Shown: positions 33,801 through 43,283 of the stretch, one piece after another
Numbering within the stretch: position 1 is the stretch's first letter
Layout: each line of letters begins with the position of its first letter
NCBI GenBank assembly: GCA_038049695.1
Contig: CP142456.1
Coordinates: 18,008,501 to 18,072,500 of the forward strand
Reading direction: 5' to 3'
Source: Cinnamomum chago
Lineage: Eukaryota > Streptophyta > Magnoliopsida > Laurales > Lauraceae
Length of the DNA: 64,000 nt
Made by a program: the position numbers and the translations under genes
Notes under the pieces: model-generated
Told to the model about the DNA's origin: nothing
Databases searched by the model: none
The model's input: only the letters and a program-made list of their open reading frames with translations

Positions 33801-34925
33801 AAATGAACAAAAATAACCAAACTTGTCCAATAAAGAAACTGAAACCAAATTCCGTCGAAAAGACGGTACAATAAAAGTGTCTAATAAATCCAAATAATAA
33901 CCAGTGTTTAATAACAACCTAAAATGCCCTATTGCCTCTACTTCTACCGACTTTCCATCGCCCACAAAGATGTGTCTTTCAGCATCACTTGGCTTTCGGT
34001 AGCTCAGGCAACCCTGCATAGAAACACTGATGTGAGTAGTAGCACCAGAATCTAACCACCACGTGTTTCTAGGTACTGTAGCTAAATTTACCTCAGAACA
34101 GACCAAAGCAAGAAATGTACCTTTCTTTACACGCCAAGCGTGATATTTGGTACATTCCTTCTTCACATGTCCAGGCTTGTTGCAAAAGAAACAACCCTCA
34201 GTTGCTGGCTGTTGTTTCTTTTCTGCTGGACCCTTAGCAGCTTCATTTTTCTTCCTCTTTTTGCCCTTATCCTTAGAGGTGCTAGCCAAATGAGCACTTT
34301 CGGTTCTGTCTTGCTTCAATCTCTCTTCCTCTTGCACACAGTAAGAAATGAGCTCATTAAGAGTCCATTTTTCCTTTTGACAGTTGTAACTGACCTTAAA
34401 TTGACTGTATAGTGCAGGAAGTGATATTAATACCAAATGCACGAGCAAGTCGTCAGACAGCTCGAGCTTCAGTGCCTTAAGCTTAGAAGCAATATGAGAC
34501 ATTCCCATAATGTACTCCTGTATGTTCCCCTTGCCATTGTACTTCATAGAAATCAAGCTTTGCAAAAGTGTGCTTGTTTCTGCCTTATCGTTTTTCAGAA
34601 AACTCTTTTCAATTTCGGCTAGGAATTCTTTGGCTGTGGTTAGCTTTTCAGATACCACACCCCTAAATGCCTCCGAAATGCCGCGCTTGATGATCATATG
34701 ACTCATGCGATTTGAGCGATCTCACTTTTCAAAGTTCTTCTTGTCATCAGGAGAACTTGCATCCGTAAGAGAAGTGGGCTGCTCAATCCGTAGTGCAAGG
34801 TCTAGATCCATGCAGTCGAGAACAATTTCTATGTTCTCTTTCCAATCCTAAAAGTTGGTCCCATTAAGTACATGTATTGAGTTAATATTAGCAGATATGG
34901 TAGAAACACTAGCTGTAAAGAAAAC
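30873..34925 (-). pseudogene. Copia-2 gag-pol with six nonsense codons
   Basis: One continuous register on the minus strand. The gag N-terminus contains LNGTNF, DWKENIEIVLDCMDLDLALR and YIMGMSHIASKLKAL; then a zinc knuckle CFFCNKPGHVKKEC; protease WWLDSGATTHIS; LWHKRLGHIS; integrase with HTDIYGPFP, FIDDYSRYGYL, RSDRGGEYY and NGISERRNR; reverse transcriptase YKARLVAKSF, MDVKTIFLNGEI, YGLKQASHQWY and YVDDILLA; RNase H SDSDYAGC, YCDNKSAV and ADPLTKGLP; stop near 30873. Premature stops are at 34848-34850, 34722-34724, 33159-33161, 32760-32762, 32640-32642 and 31263-31265. No obvious ATG opens the frame. A CTTTACAG|CTAGTG acceptor-like site at the 5' edge of gag hints at splicing from the leader, which is inference. 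Confidence 0.94.
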
Positions 34926-35529
34926 AAAAACAAACAGACAAACATGCTCATATTATTAACCAAATGCAATAAGCAACAAATTCAAATAATGGTAAGTCTC
35001 ATGTCAAGGTACCTAGCACAAATTAATATTAAGTCTTTGGACAGTGATATTAATTGTAAATGGTCATCTTGTTGTAGTGATCAAACATTGACAATAATTC
35101 ATGTCAAATAATAAATCTATCTTTGGATCGACTTATTATGCGCATGTAAAATCCTTATAATCGTCATACGTTTACCACCACAGGTGTGTATGCAATTCGG
35201 CCAAGTATTAACCTTCCTTTGGGCCGACTAAGACCCGCATGAATTTACACACACACAAACATCCAATATTCCTCATGAACAATCTAGACAAGAGAGGTCA
35301 CTTTGGTAACATCTTGTTTCAATTAGTCCTTTTAGAATAATGGACTATTTTATTTAATCATAAAAGAGATACCATAAAATATTTGAATTGGCGTTGAAGA
35401 AAACCAATGAGTTGTCTTCACATGTCACCACAAACGAAAAAAAAAAGTTTTTTTTTTTAAACTCTTGGACCACCATACAACCCAACATCTTCTCAAAAAT
35501 CGTGTAATAATTCTGGATTGCTTCCTTCT
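34926..35529 (-). other. Copia-2 leader between LPAT fragment and gag
   Basis: Non-coding and AT-rich, with a T-run/A-run near 35438-35460. No host gene similarity was seen here. Confidence 0.6.
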
Positions 35530-35980
35530 ATAGGCTTGTTAATAACAACTTTTATAGATCCCAAATTTAATGTGGCCTCCATTCCAGGAGGCATAAGCTT
35601 GCTAGTTCCAACAAGAGTAATTGGTACAACTGGCACCCTAGCCTTTGCTGCAACACTAAATGCACCTTTTTAAAGGGACCCAATTTGCCATCCTTGCTAC
35701 GAGTTCCCTCTGGAAAGAAAAAAATAAAAAAACAGATGCTCCCTTTTTCACCATTCCAATTGACTTCTGCTGTCCATTCTTCGCAATGGAATAACGCCCA
35801 TAAGAAACATGGCCCATCCAATGATCGGAATCACAAAAATTCATGTCTTGCTAATGAACTTGAAACTTCTCCCAAGAGTTAGAAGCGTATATGTATCTAG
35901 AAAGGTCTGATGATTTGAAACATAAACAGCAGGGGTGCCGGCAGGCGGCAAATTCTCTAAGATCAATATACACGCTCCCA
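35530..35980 (-). pseudogene. Captured plastid-type LPAT fragment, intronless
   Basis: This is a fragment of 1-acyl-sn-glycerol-3-phosphate acyltransferase, the enzyme that converts lysophosphatidate to phosphatidate. The closest recall is the plastid LPAT1/ATS2 type. On the minus strand it reads ENLPPAGTPAVYVSNHQTFL followed by D (acyltransferase NHx4D block), LLTLGRSFKFISKT, IIGWAMFLMGVIPLRRMD, KKGAS, FFPEGTRSKDGKLGPFKK, then in a shifted frame VPVVPITLVGTSKLMPPGME. It is broken by a TGA (35841-35843), a deletion of about ten codons before KKGAS, extra T-rich bases before FFPEGTRS and a one-base deletion near 35667. No introns separate blocks that plant LPAT genes spread over several exons, so an mRNA origin is likely. 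It is in the same orientation as the retroelement and lies inside its LTRs. Confidence 0.9.
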
Positions 35981-36210
35981 GTTCTTGGTTGCAAAGTGGC
36001 ATGCAAATAAGATATATATAAAAGTATGATTCTTCCTGCTGCAGAAACCCTAACATTAACCAAGAGAAAGGGAGGGAGAGATAACCCTAAACCCTTTTTC
36101 CCATCTAGGGCTTCGTTGTCCCAGGAAGAAAGGAAAGCAGATTGCAACCAAAGAACAGAATATCAACAGATTGATTTATATCTGGATTCTCAATGGCTTA
36201 ACATGGAGAT

Positions 36211-36222
36211 GCTCTGATACCA
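36211..36222 (-). promoter_or_regulatory. Copia-2 primer-binding site
   Basis: TGGTATCAGAGC on the minus strand, two bases inside the 5' LTR; complementary to initiator methionine tRNA. Confidence 0.93.
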
Positions 36223-36224
36223 AT

Positions 36225-36681
36225 TGTAAGAAACAATACACCAAGATCTTTGATCTAGGAAACCCTAATAAACCAAGATCCTCCATGTCAAATCATTGAG
36301 AGAAGTAAAGCGGAAACATACCTGGATCCATTGAATGAAGTTGTTCACAAGTTGTTGATCTTCCAATCCAATATGGCTACCCAGAGAAACCCTCTTGATT
36401 CTTCTGATGATGGGATGTCAGAGAGAATATGTATTCTCCATATGAATTGGGGACCATAACCCTAATATATAAGATATCATAAGTTTGTTATTTCTAATTT
36501 GGCCCCTCATCAAATCAGAAATAACATTCTGGTATCTACACATTAATTCCATGACAAGTATACCCTTAAGCCTTACAACTTTAAGTCTTAATTAGATCAC
36601 TTTAATGTAGGCTTAACCAAAGATAGCATGACACATTTAATAGTTACACGTGTAGCCCCACATGATGGAATTTTTCCAACA
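36225..36681 (-). repeat. Copia-2 5' LTR
   Basis: 457 bp, 447 identical to the left-hand LTR. Confidence 0.95.
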
Positions 36682-36686
36682 ATGGC

Positions 36687-38130
36687 TTCTACCCCTATGT
36701 CTTCGTTCTTTTGCTCCACATAATTACATAATTAATGCCTCACTCAAGAAGAAGAAAGGGGAAGTAGAAGGGCACAATTAGGGAGAGAGAGAGGGAGGGA
36801 GAGATAATGTGGGACGTCCAAGGGGGGAGAGTGAATGGGACGTCCCTCCTTTGGTGTTTTTTTTTTTTTACAACTTTGTCTCCAATTCTTAGGTAATTCT
36901 TGGCTTGCATTCCAAGTTACAGAGGAATTTAAAACTCTAGATAATCTTGGCTCCTTAATTTCCTAGGGATACAGGACTTCTAATTTGATCTTCATTGGGA
37001 GCTTGGAAACTTTTATCTTGGGCCCACCACATCTGTAAATACCCTTCAATTGGAGAGAATCTACTTTGTTGCAAATTTTACGGACCCCACTTTACCTGTA
37101 AACTTTCCAAATCTAAGAAACTAGATTTGTTGCAAAACTTGGGAGGAGTGTTTTTGGAGGTGTGATGTTGTGGGAATAATAGTTGGACGTCCACTTCTCT
37201 TGGTTATCCTCTTGGTTTGAAAATTTTCAAATCTTGGAAAGTTTCGGGTCCAAGTTGCAAGGAATCTCTAGAAGCTTGGAAACAATGATCCCTGACTCTT
37301 TTGGATTGGTTTTCCAATTTGAATTGGATGACACCAAGAGTCTTCTATCTTTAGAACTCTCCTTCTTTGTGCAACTCTTCTCGATTGGGCCCACTTTGCA
37401 CTTAAGAAATTATTCAAATATGAGTTAGATTTTTGGGTGATTATGAACGCACCATGGGTTTTCCTGAACGCACCCACAATTAAAAGTTTTTTAATTACCA
37501 AAATGCCCTCAAGTGAAAGGATGAAATCGTCTTCCACCATCAACCTCCTCTCTTCTTCCTTTTGGTTCTTCTATAGTGGAGCGTTTCGATTTCTTTACTC
37601 TCATCTCCTCCTCTTCTTCTTTTTCTTCATTCTCCCTTTTATCCATTGTTTCGTCACTGCTCCTCTGCACTCCTTCCTCCTCATTGATGTTCATCTCCTT
37701 CCTCATCATCTTCTTCAACTCTTGGAAGTATCCTCAATCTCCTTCTTTGTTTTTAACGATCTTGGAAATACTCATCTCCCTGTACCACATTGTGTATTGA
37801 AAGTAGGCATTTTCAATATGGACAAGCAGTTGACGATCTACCAAGAGGTATCATACGTTTTGACTTTGTTTCCCGCTAGTTGTTTTTTTTCCTCGCATCC
37901 TGCCCGGGATTCCAGAACCGTGCCGCTAAAGATATGTTCGGCTGGTGAAGACCATTCATAGTTATATTGCATGGCGCTATAATATCGAACAAAGTATTAT
38001 TGCACGACGTTATAATGTCGGACAGTCACAGGAAACCGAGCATATATATTAAGAACGGCCTATATAAACCGTGCAGTATAATATTGCACGGTTGTAAAAT
38101 GCCCGTGCATTGATAAAGTAAGAATTTGTA
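36687..38130. other. No gene recognised
   Basis: It includes a strongly pyrimidine-rich segment on the plus strand (about 37540-37740) that creates spurious Ser/Phe/Leu-rich frames. Short related motifs at 37960-38100 are described in the findings. Confidence 0.5.
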
Positions 38131-38137
38131 ATCATAT

Positions 38138-38555
38138 TTTCAAGAGATTGATTTATCCAGTGCTAATGAGTGCTTGTTGGATTTTACTAATGTCTTTACC
38201 ACTGACAAGATATTCAAAAGCCGAAAGGGTCTAATCCAATGGACAAGGGATGTTGGAAAGAAACATGGCTTAGTAATTTCAATTAAAACTCCAGATGCTG
38301 GTGGAGATGGTAGGAAGCCGAGAATAGTTTTTTCTTGTGAGAGAAGTGGTAGTTACGGGGGTCCATCGAATGTCTTTGAAAAGGAAAATCCTAATAAGGC
38401 AACGAAAACGAAGAAGTGTAGTTGCCCTTTTGCTTTGAATGGCCAAAAGTTGGCAACAGACGATGATTGGATGGTAACAGTGGTTTGTGGGGTGCACAAC
38501 ATCTCGAGGGACACTCGTTTGCTGGGAGGCTTTCTGATGAAGAAATTAACGTTTT
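38138..38555 (+). pseudogene. FAR1-like DNA-binding domain of a MULE, fragment
   Basis: The frame runs FQEIDLSSANECLL, FTTDKIFKSRKGLIQWTRDV, GKKHGLVISI, GGDGRKPRIVFSCERSGSY, KTKKCSCPFALNG and WMVTVVCGVHN, the arrangement of the FAR1/GCM-type zinc domain at the N-terminus of Mutator-like transposases and FAR1-related proteins. After VVCGVHN a deletion plus frameshift moves the match to a second frame, HLEGHSFAGRLSDEEINVLI. The match then stops at about 38555 where an unrelated repeat begins. The transposase core (MULE DDE domain) is not present in the window. A retired FAR1-like host gene is the alternative. Confidence 0.75.
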
Positions 38556-39725
38556 GATTAGGGTTGTACACGGATCGGATTGGTGCGGATTGGGCCAAAT
38601 CCGTCACCAATCCATTACCTACGGATTGACGGATTTGAAATCCGTCATCAATCCGTGGCCATTAAGATCCAATCCAATCCGATCCATGGAGGATCGGATC
38701 GGATTAATCCGTTCAATCCGTCCCTATACATTACATGGAAAAAAAAAGAAGAAAAAACCCATGAATTCTTCCTCTGCTTTTGGGTTCTGTTGATGATGGA
38801 TCGAGCAAGAGACGAAGGAAATGGGCTTCTCGAATCTCCGGCAGTTTCTCCCTTTTCCACCTGGAAGCTAAATTTTTCTCTAACCATATATACACATTAA
38901 GCAAAAAACTAAAAATAAAAAATAAAAAAAATGGAAGTTGAGATAGAAATCCCAGCCCCAGAAATTTCAGAGGAGGCTATGGATTCAAGCAAGAACAGCA
39001 ATCTAGGGTTCTCTACGAGCTCTGCGGCCTCCTCCTCAGCATCCTTATCCCTCCACCTCTTTCCGTCGCCGTCGCCTCCCCTCCGCCGGCGAGGCGGGCG
39101 GAGTTTTCTCCTTTGGGTTTTGCATTTCTTCTTCTGGGGATCTCGCTCTCTCTGATGTTGTGCGGATCTATGACGTTCGTGATCAGATTCATATTGATGC
39201 CTTGGGTTTTGGGGCTGGTGATGATTCTATATTTCATGGGGTTGGTTTCGAATCTATTGGGTTTGGGAAGGGCGATTCTGTTAGGGAACCTGCCAGATCT
39301 CTCAGGAATGAAATGCCTGGCGAAGAAGAAGCCACGAATGCGAGATGGAAGAGATGGGAGATGAAGGTTTGCCGTTGGGATGGGTTTGGCCGTTTGGGAC
39401 TTGGGAGAAGAAGCAGTGAATGGGGTAGGGTTTTGACCCTTTTAGGAATAAAGGTTCAGAATTACATTTTGACCCTTAAGTTTTTTTTTCTCATTTTAAA
39501 TTTAGACACCTAATTTATATTTAGACCCCTTATATATAATTTTTATTCATATTTGATGACAACGGATCGGATCGGATTGAATCCGTGGATTAAGGGTGAA
39601 ATCCGCCACTGATCCGTTGCTAACGGATTACACAATTTCCAATCTGTCACCAATTCGTTGGCCTTCGGATCGGATCAAAATCCGCGGATCGGATTATATT
39701 GACGGATTTTTTGTAAAACTTAGGA
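38556..39725. mobile_element. GGATCGGAT-repeat element enclosing a gene fragment
   Basis: It starts AGGGTTGTACACGGATCGG, a common terminus of plant non-autonomous DNA elements. The left (38570-38730) and right (39560-39715) parts are mutually similar and internally palindromic, built from ACGGATT / AATCCGT and GGATCGGATC words. Between them is 0.8 kb of different composition that includes apparently captured coding sequence. The right terminus and target duplication were not found. Confidence 0.6.
38931..39364 (+). pseudogene. Probable captured plant membrane-protein fragment
   Basis: Frame one begins MEVEIEIPAPEISEEAMD, then a Ser/Pro-rich stretch ending at about 39110. After a shift of reading frame, LLLGISLSLMLCGSMTFVI, RFILMPWVLGLVMILYFMGL and SNLLGLGRAILLGNL follow, which look like two hydrophobic membrane segments joined by a short loop. 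The GC-rich stretch at 39070-39105 and the codon-like composition contrast with the flanks. It resembles a small plant transmembrane protein of unknown function recalled from the family pattern, but no name can be given. At least one frameshift breaks it. Confidence 0.5.
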
Positions 39726-40936
39726 GGACCAATTCTTCTTTTCTTTGATTTCTTTCTTCTCGCGAGCCCTAACTTCTGAGTTCCTACAAAATAATTAAAT
39801 TTTATTTAGAAATAATAATTTTTATCAACAAGAATGATGCTATGCATGGGGCCCAACTCACATATAATGATTGCATATGAATATACCATGTTCATCAATT
39901 TTTCATCATATATGCCATGGTGCGAAGAAAACACATCATTCCACATTTGAATAAAAAGGTATGAACCGCGACAACAGTGTGGAGCTAAAGAGGAGGCGAG
40001 AAACTTTTCATGTAACTGATGTGCTACAATGCACACTTGCCGAGGGAGAAAGGGTGAGTCTGTTTTTTTTTTCTTTTTTGTGTGTGTGGCTTTAAATTTT
40101 ATAAATCGTGATGTAAATGGAGTGGAACACTACGATAGACCCCATCTATTAAAACTCACAATCATTAAGGCAAACATCCTTGCTATTTATGGGATACCTC
40201 AAATTCCCACCTCATTGTGGGTTATTTCCATGGTCAAATTCATTCCCGGCCCACTTTCACCCCTACCTAAAGGAAAAGGCAACTTGCCATATCTAGCTTC
40301 ACAGTTTTTTTGGGAGATTCTACTATTACACATAATTTTCCCTTTCCCGCACAAACTCTCTTTACACGCATTATTATAATTTAAAAACTGTTTTACTTCT
40401 TTCCACACACACCAAAAATCCCCAAATAACCCATCCTTTCATTTTTCTCTTTCTTTCCACACACATCCTTTTCCCTTTCTTCCTACACACAAATCACACA
40501 ACCGGACCTCTTCACATCTCCGGTATCTCGGTCTTTCTAGCATACCTCCGGTGTTCCCACGGTGTTTCCAGTCCTCTACACCAACTCATCTTCTAAAGGT
40601 AAATGTTTCTCTCCACCATTGTCATTTCACTCTTCTTCCCCATTTATTTTACCAATTTACCCCTTTTGCATTTCTTGGGAAGTTGAAATAACAAATTTGC
40701 CCCTATCTCCCATCTCTCTAAAGACGAATCACTCAACCGAGGATATGCAGAAAACAAGACTACCAATCTTTCCCTTTTCCGTTATTGCCTTCAATCTTAA
40801 CGTTGGACGGAAGCTACTATTGATCACTACTGTTAAAACTGTTGGGACTCATGTTGCTGAAAGGATGAATTTGGTCTCGAATGATTGTACCAAAGAAATC
40901 AATGTTTTGCTGGGATTGATTCGCCTTTGCACTTTT
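39726..40936. other. No gene recognised
   Basis: AT-rich, with a CT-rich plus-strand stretch at 40380-40720. The open frame from 40562 runs into the solo LTR and shows no known motif. Confidence 0.5.
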
Positions 40937-40941
40937 GAAAC

Positions 40942-42661
40942 TGTTGGAAATAGGTGGGTCTCGTGGATAGGTTTTAAAAACTTTTGACTCACCTGATGTA
41001 GGGATCAATTATCCACAAGGCTTCAAAAACCTAATCCAAGATCCAATCCTCAAACTCATCAACCAAGATCAATAGATAACTACCTCTAAGATAGAAAATA
41101 ACATCACCATGCATCCACAATAAATTTACAACATACAAGGAGTGTGTTTTACCTTGGGAGCTCTGAAGTGCTCTAATGGAGAAGTTGACAACTTGTTGGA
41201 TGAAGAACTCTTTATTTCTAACAAATTAGAATCTCCAAGACCCAATCGTCTTTCATGCTATATCCCGTATCAGATCCCTTTTATAAAGGAGATGGGTGTG
41301 ATCTCCTAAAGAAAACAACTACAAACTCTAATGGAAACTATAAGAGAACTAGAAGAGAGAGAGAGAGAGAGAGGAGATGGGTGTGCAACACTTGCACTTG
41401 AGAGGGCTAGACGTGGACTCCAATAGTGTTGGACGTCTAGCCCTCTCTTCTCTTCTTATTTATAGCTTCAAGCAACTCCTCTTACTAATTAAAATAGAAG
41501 TCCTACTTCCATTAAGAATTAGTAACTTTCTCCTATCTAATTATAATTAGAAGTCTCACTTCCATTACAATTAGTAACATACTATTACTACTATTAGAAG
41601 TCTTACTTCAAATAGAAATAGTAACTTTCTAATTCCTTCCTTTTAGAGTTCAAGTAGGATTAGTAACTTTCTAATCTTGGGCTAGCGTGGAGACGACTAG
41701 GGATTCTATAGAAAGCTGGTTCCAACTGGGACACCGCGAGCCCACATCTCATGTACAATCCTGGCGTACAGTTAATTGCAAATAACTCCACTATAGAAAT
41801 GTAATTGCACTCCAGTCTTATGAATAATTTACAAATAAGACCATAAACTTCCTAATTACCACAAGTAGGCCCCTCCATCTTTATCCCTGGATCAATTGGA
41901 CCTGTCCACCGAAATAGATCTACATCTTATTATTCTTGAGCCCTAATTAATTCTAGTGATCATCAGTACCTATCCAATTAACTCTTAATTGGAATGGGTG
42001 CGCACTTACCAATGATAATTCCATTAATTGGCACAAGAGGATAATTATGATAGATTTCATCTTGACCATTGGATGTTCCTCCAATCCTACTACCACGTAC
42101 CCAAGACACCGAGGTGTTGACTTACAATTGGCCTCACTCATTGGTGACTCAAAGCAAATGAATAGACAGAAACTTGAGTTCATTAATGTTTTAGAATTAT
42201 GAGCCTATTGCTAGGGAAATATGAGAGCAGGCATTAAAGTAAAGACAATGTTTCATAAGGTACTTCTCATGGTCTTTCAATACATCCAATGTACCAGCAT
42301 CATGATCCAGAATCTTACATCCTGATAATGGAGACAAATCACACTATCTCATAGTGATCAAAGTGCTGCAACATTGTCAGAAGAGATGTCTAATCTCATC
42401 ACTGGTTGTGAAGATATTCAAATATAAGAATTGCGACATGTGTCTCCCGTATGTGGATCTCATCGATACACATGTATTACATCTAGTATACTTGTGAACT
42501 CCGATTCATCTCATGAACCATCATGTCATTCGTATTGGTTATGTGTAAGAAAGTAATAACACACCATGCATCTCATGAAAGTGAAACATGATTATATTGA
42601 TAAATAAAGAAATTAATCAATTTATTACATTATTTATGGATTGAGACCATATAAACTAACA
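40942..42661. mobile_element. Solo LTR, 1,720 bp, perfect 5-bp TSD
   Basis: It runs from TGTTGGAAATAGG to ATAAACTAACA (TG...CA) and is flanked by GAAAC at 40937-40941 and 42662-42666. No internal retroelement sequence is present, so unequal recombination between LTRs is the simplest explanation. TATA-like words (CTATAAATAAG near 41465, TTTATAAAAGG near 41280) favour transcription on the minus strand, but orientation is not certain. It contains a short (GA)n run near 41360. The parent family was not identified. Confidence 0.85.
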
Positions 42662-42701
42662 GAAACCAATATTGAATATATCAGATTCATCAACCACTAC
42701 A

Positions 42702-43019
42702 CTATCGTAGATGGGTCTCACATGAGATGTGTTTGTCATAGTACACACTGTACTTAGGAGAAGCATCAAAGATACCAACATTTTGATTAGCGGATATCTT
42801 CGCCAAATCAGAAGCAAAACTAGTGGCCTCTTGGGCCTCTTGTTTTCTGTGATGGAAAGCATTGGTGAGATTAGAAGGGAATTCTTCTGAGATTTTATAT
42901 ATTTTGTGCAGCTTCTTGATATTTCTAATCCTCTTGTATTGGAGAAACAATAGCTTCTTGTCTTGGAGAAGTTGATAGAAAGAGTCTGAGCTAGATTTGA
43001 GGAGAAGAGGTGTGAGTGG
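42702..43019 (-). CDS. Unidentified open frame, 105 codons
   Basis: An open stretch without a recognisable upstream ATG in frame (first ATG-like start near 42950). It contains SSSDSFYQLLQDKKLLFLQY, RIRNIKKLHKIYKI and then FHHRKQEAQEATSFASDLAK. The composition (Lys/Gln-rich, heptad-like spacing of Leu/Ile) looks more protein-like than most random frames here and suggests a short coiled coil. It starts 40 bp from the solo LTR. No family is recognised; it may be chance or a decayed exon. Confidence 0.25.
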   Translation of the reverse strand, partial: PLTPLLLKSSSDSFYQLLQDKKLLFLQYKRIRNIKKLHKIYKISEEFPSNLTNAFHHRKQEAQEATSFASDLAKISANQNVGIFDASPKYSVYYDKHISCETHLR

Positions 43020-43197
43020 TCAGTCACTCATTTCCATTCCTACAGTTTTCCGATTTTGTGGAGCAATTCTCTTAAAAGATTGTTAGAGAGGGATCCAACT
43101 AGAGAATGGGTATTTAAGCTCTCTAAAAAGAAGTGGAAAAATGGAGATGCGTTAAATGGGATAAAATTCAAGTGCTTTGATTAAGTTATGGAACAGG

Positions 43198-43283
43198 TAT
43201 TGTAATTATATATTGGGTTTTGTTGGCATTAGTGGATAATTATTGTAATTATATATTGGGTTTTGTTGGCATTAGTGGATACA
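43198..43283. repeat. 43-bp tandem duplication
   Basis: Two adjacent units beginning TATTGTAATTATATATTGGG, differing only in the last three bases. Confidence 0.95.

Larger units (their letters stand above)
29986..36681 (-). mobile_element. Copia-2, full-length, carries a host gene fragment
   Basis: A 6,696-bp copia retrotransposon on the minus strand. It has two 457-bp LTRs that differ at 10 positions without indels, a primer-binding site next to the right-hand (5') LTR, a polypurine tract next to the left-hand (3') LTR, and flanking pentamers ATGAC (29981-29985) and ATGGC (36682-36686), a target duplication with one substitution. The leader between primer-binding site and gag is about 1.3 kb and includes an intronless LPAT fragment. 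The gag-pol frame contains six nonsense codons and no frameshift. Confidence 0.96.

Noticed and set aside
37437-37961. 174-codon Ser/Phe/Leu-rich plus-strand frame
   Set aside because: Low-complexity translation of a pyrimidine tract with no domain pattern.
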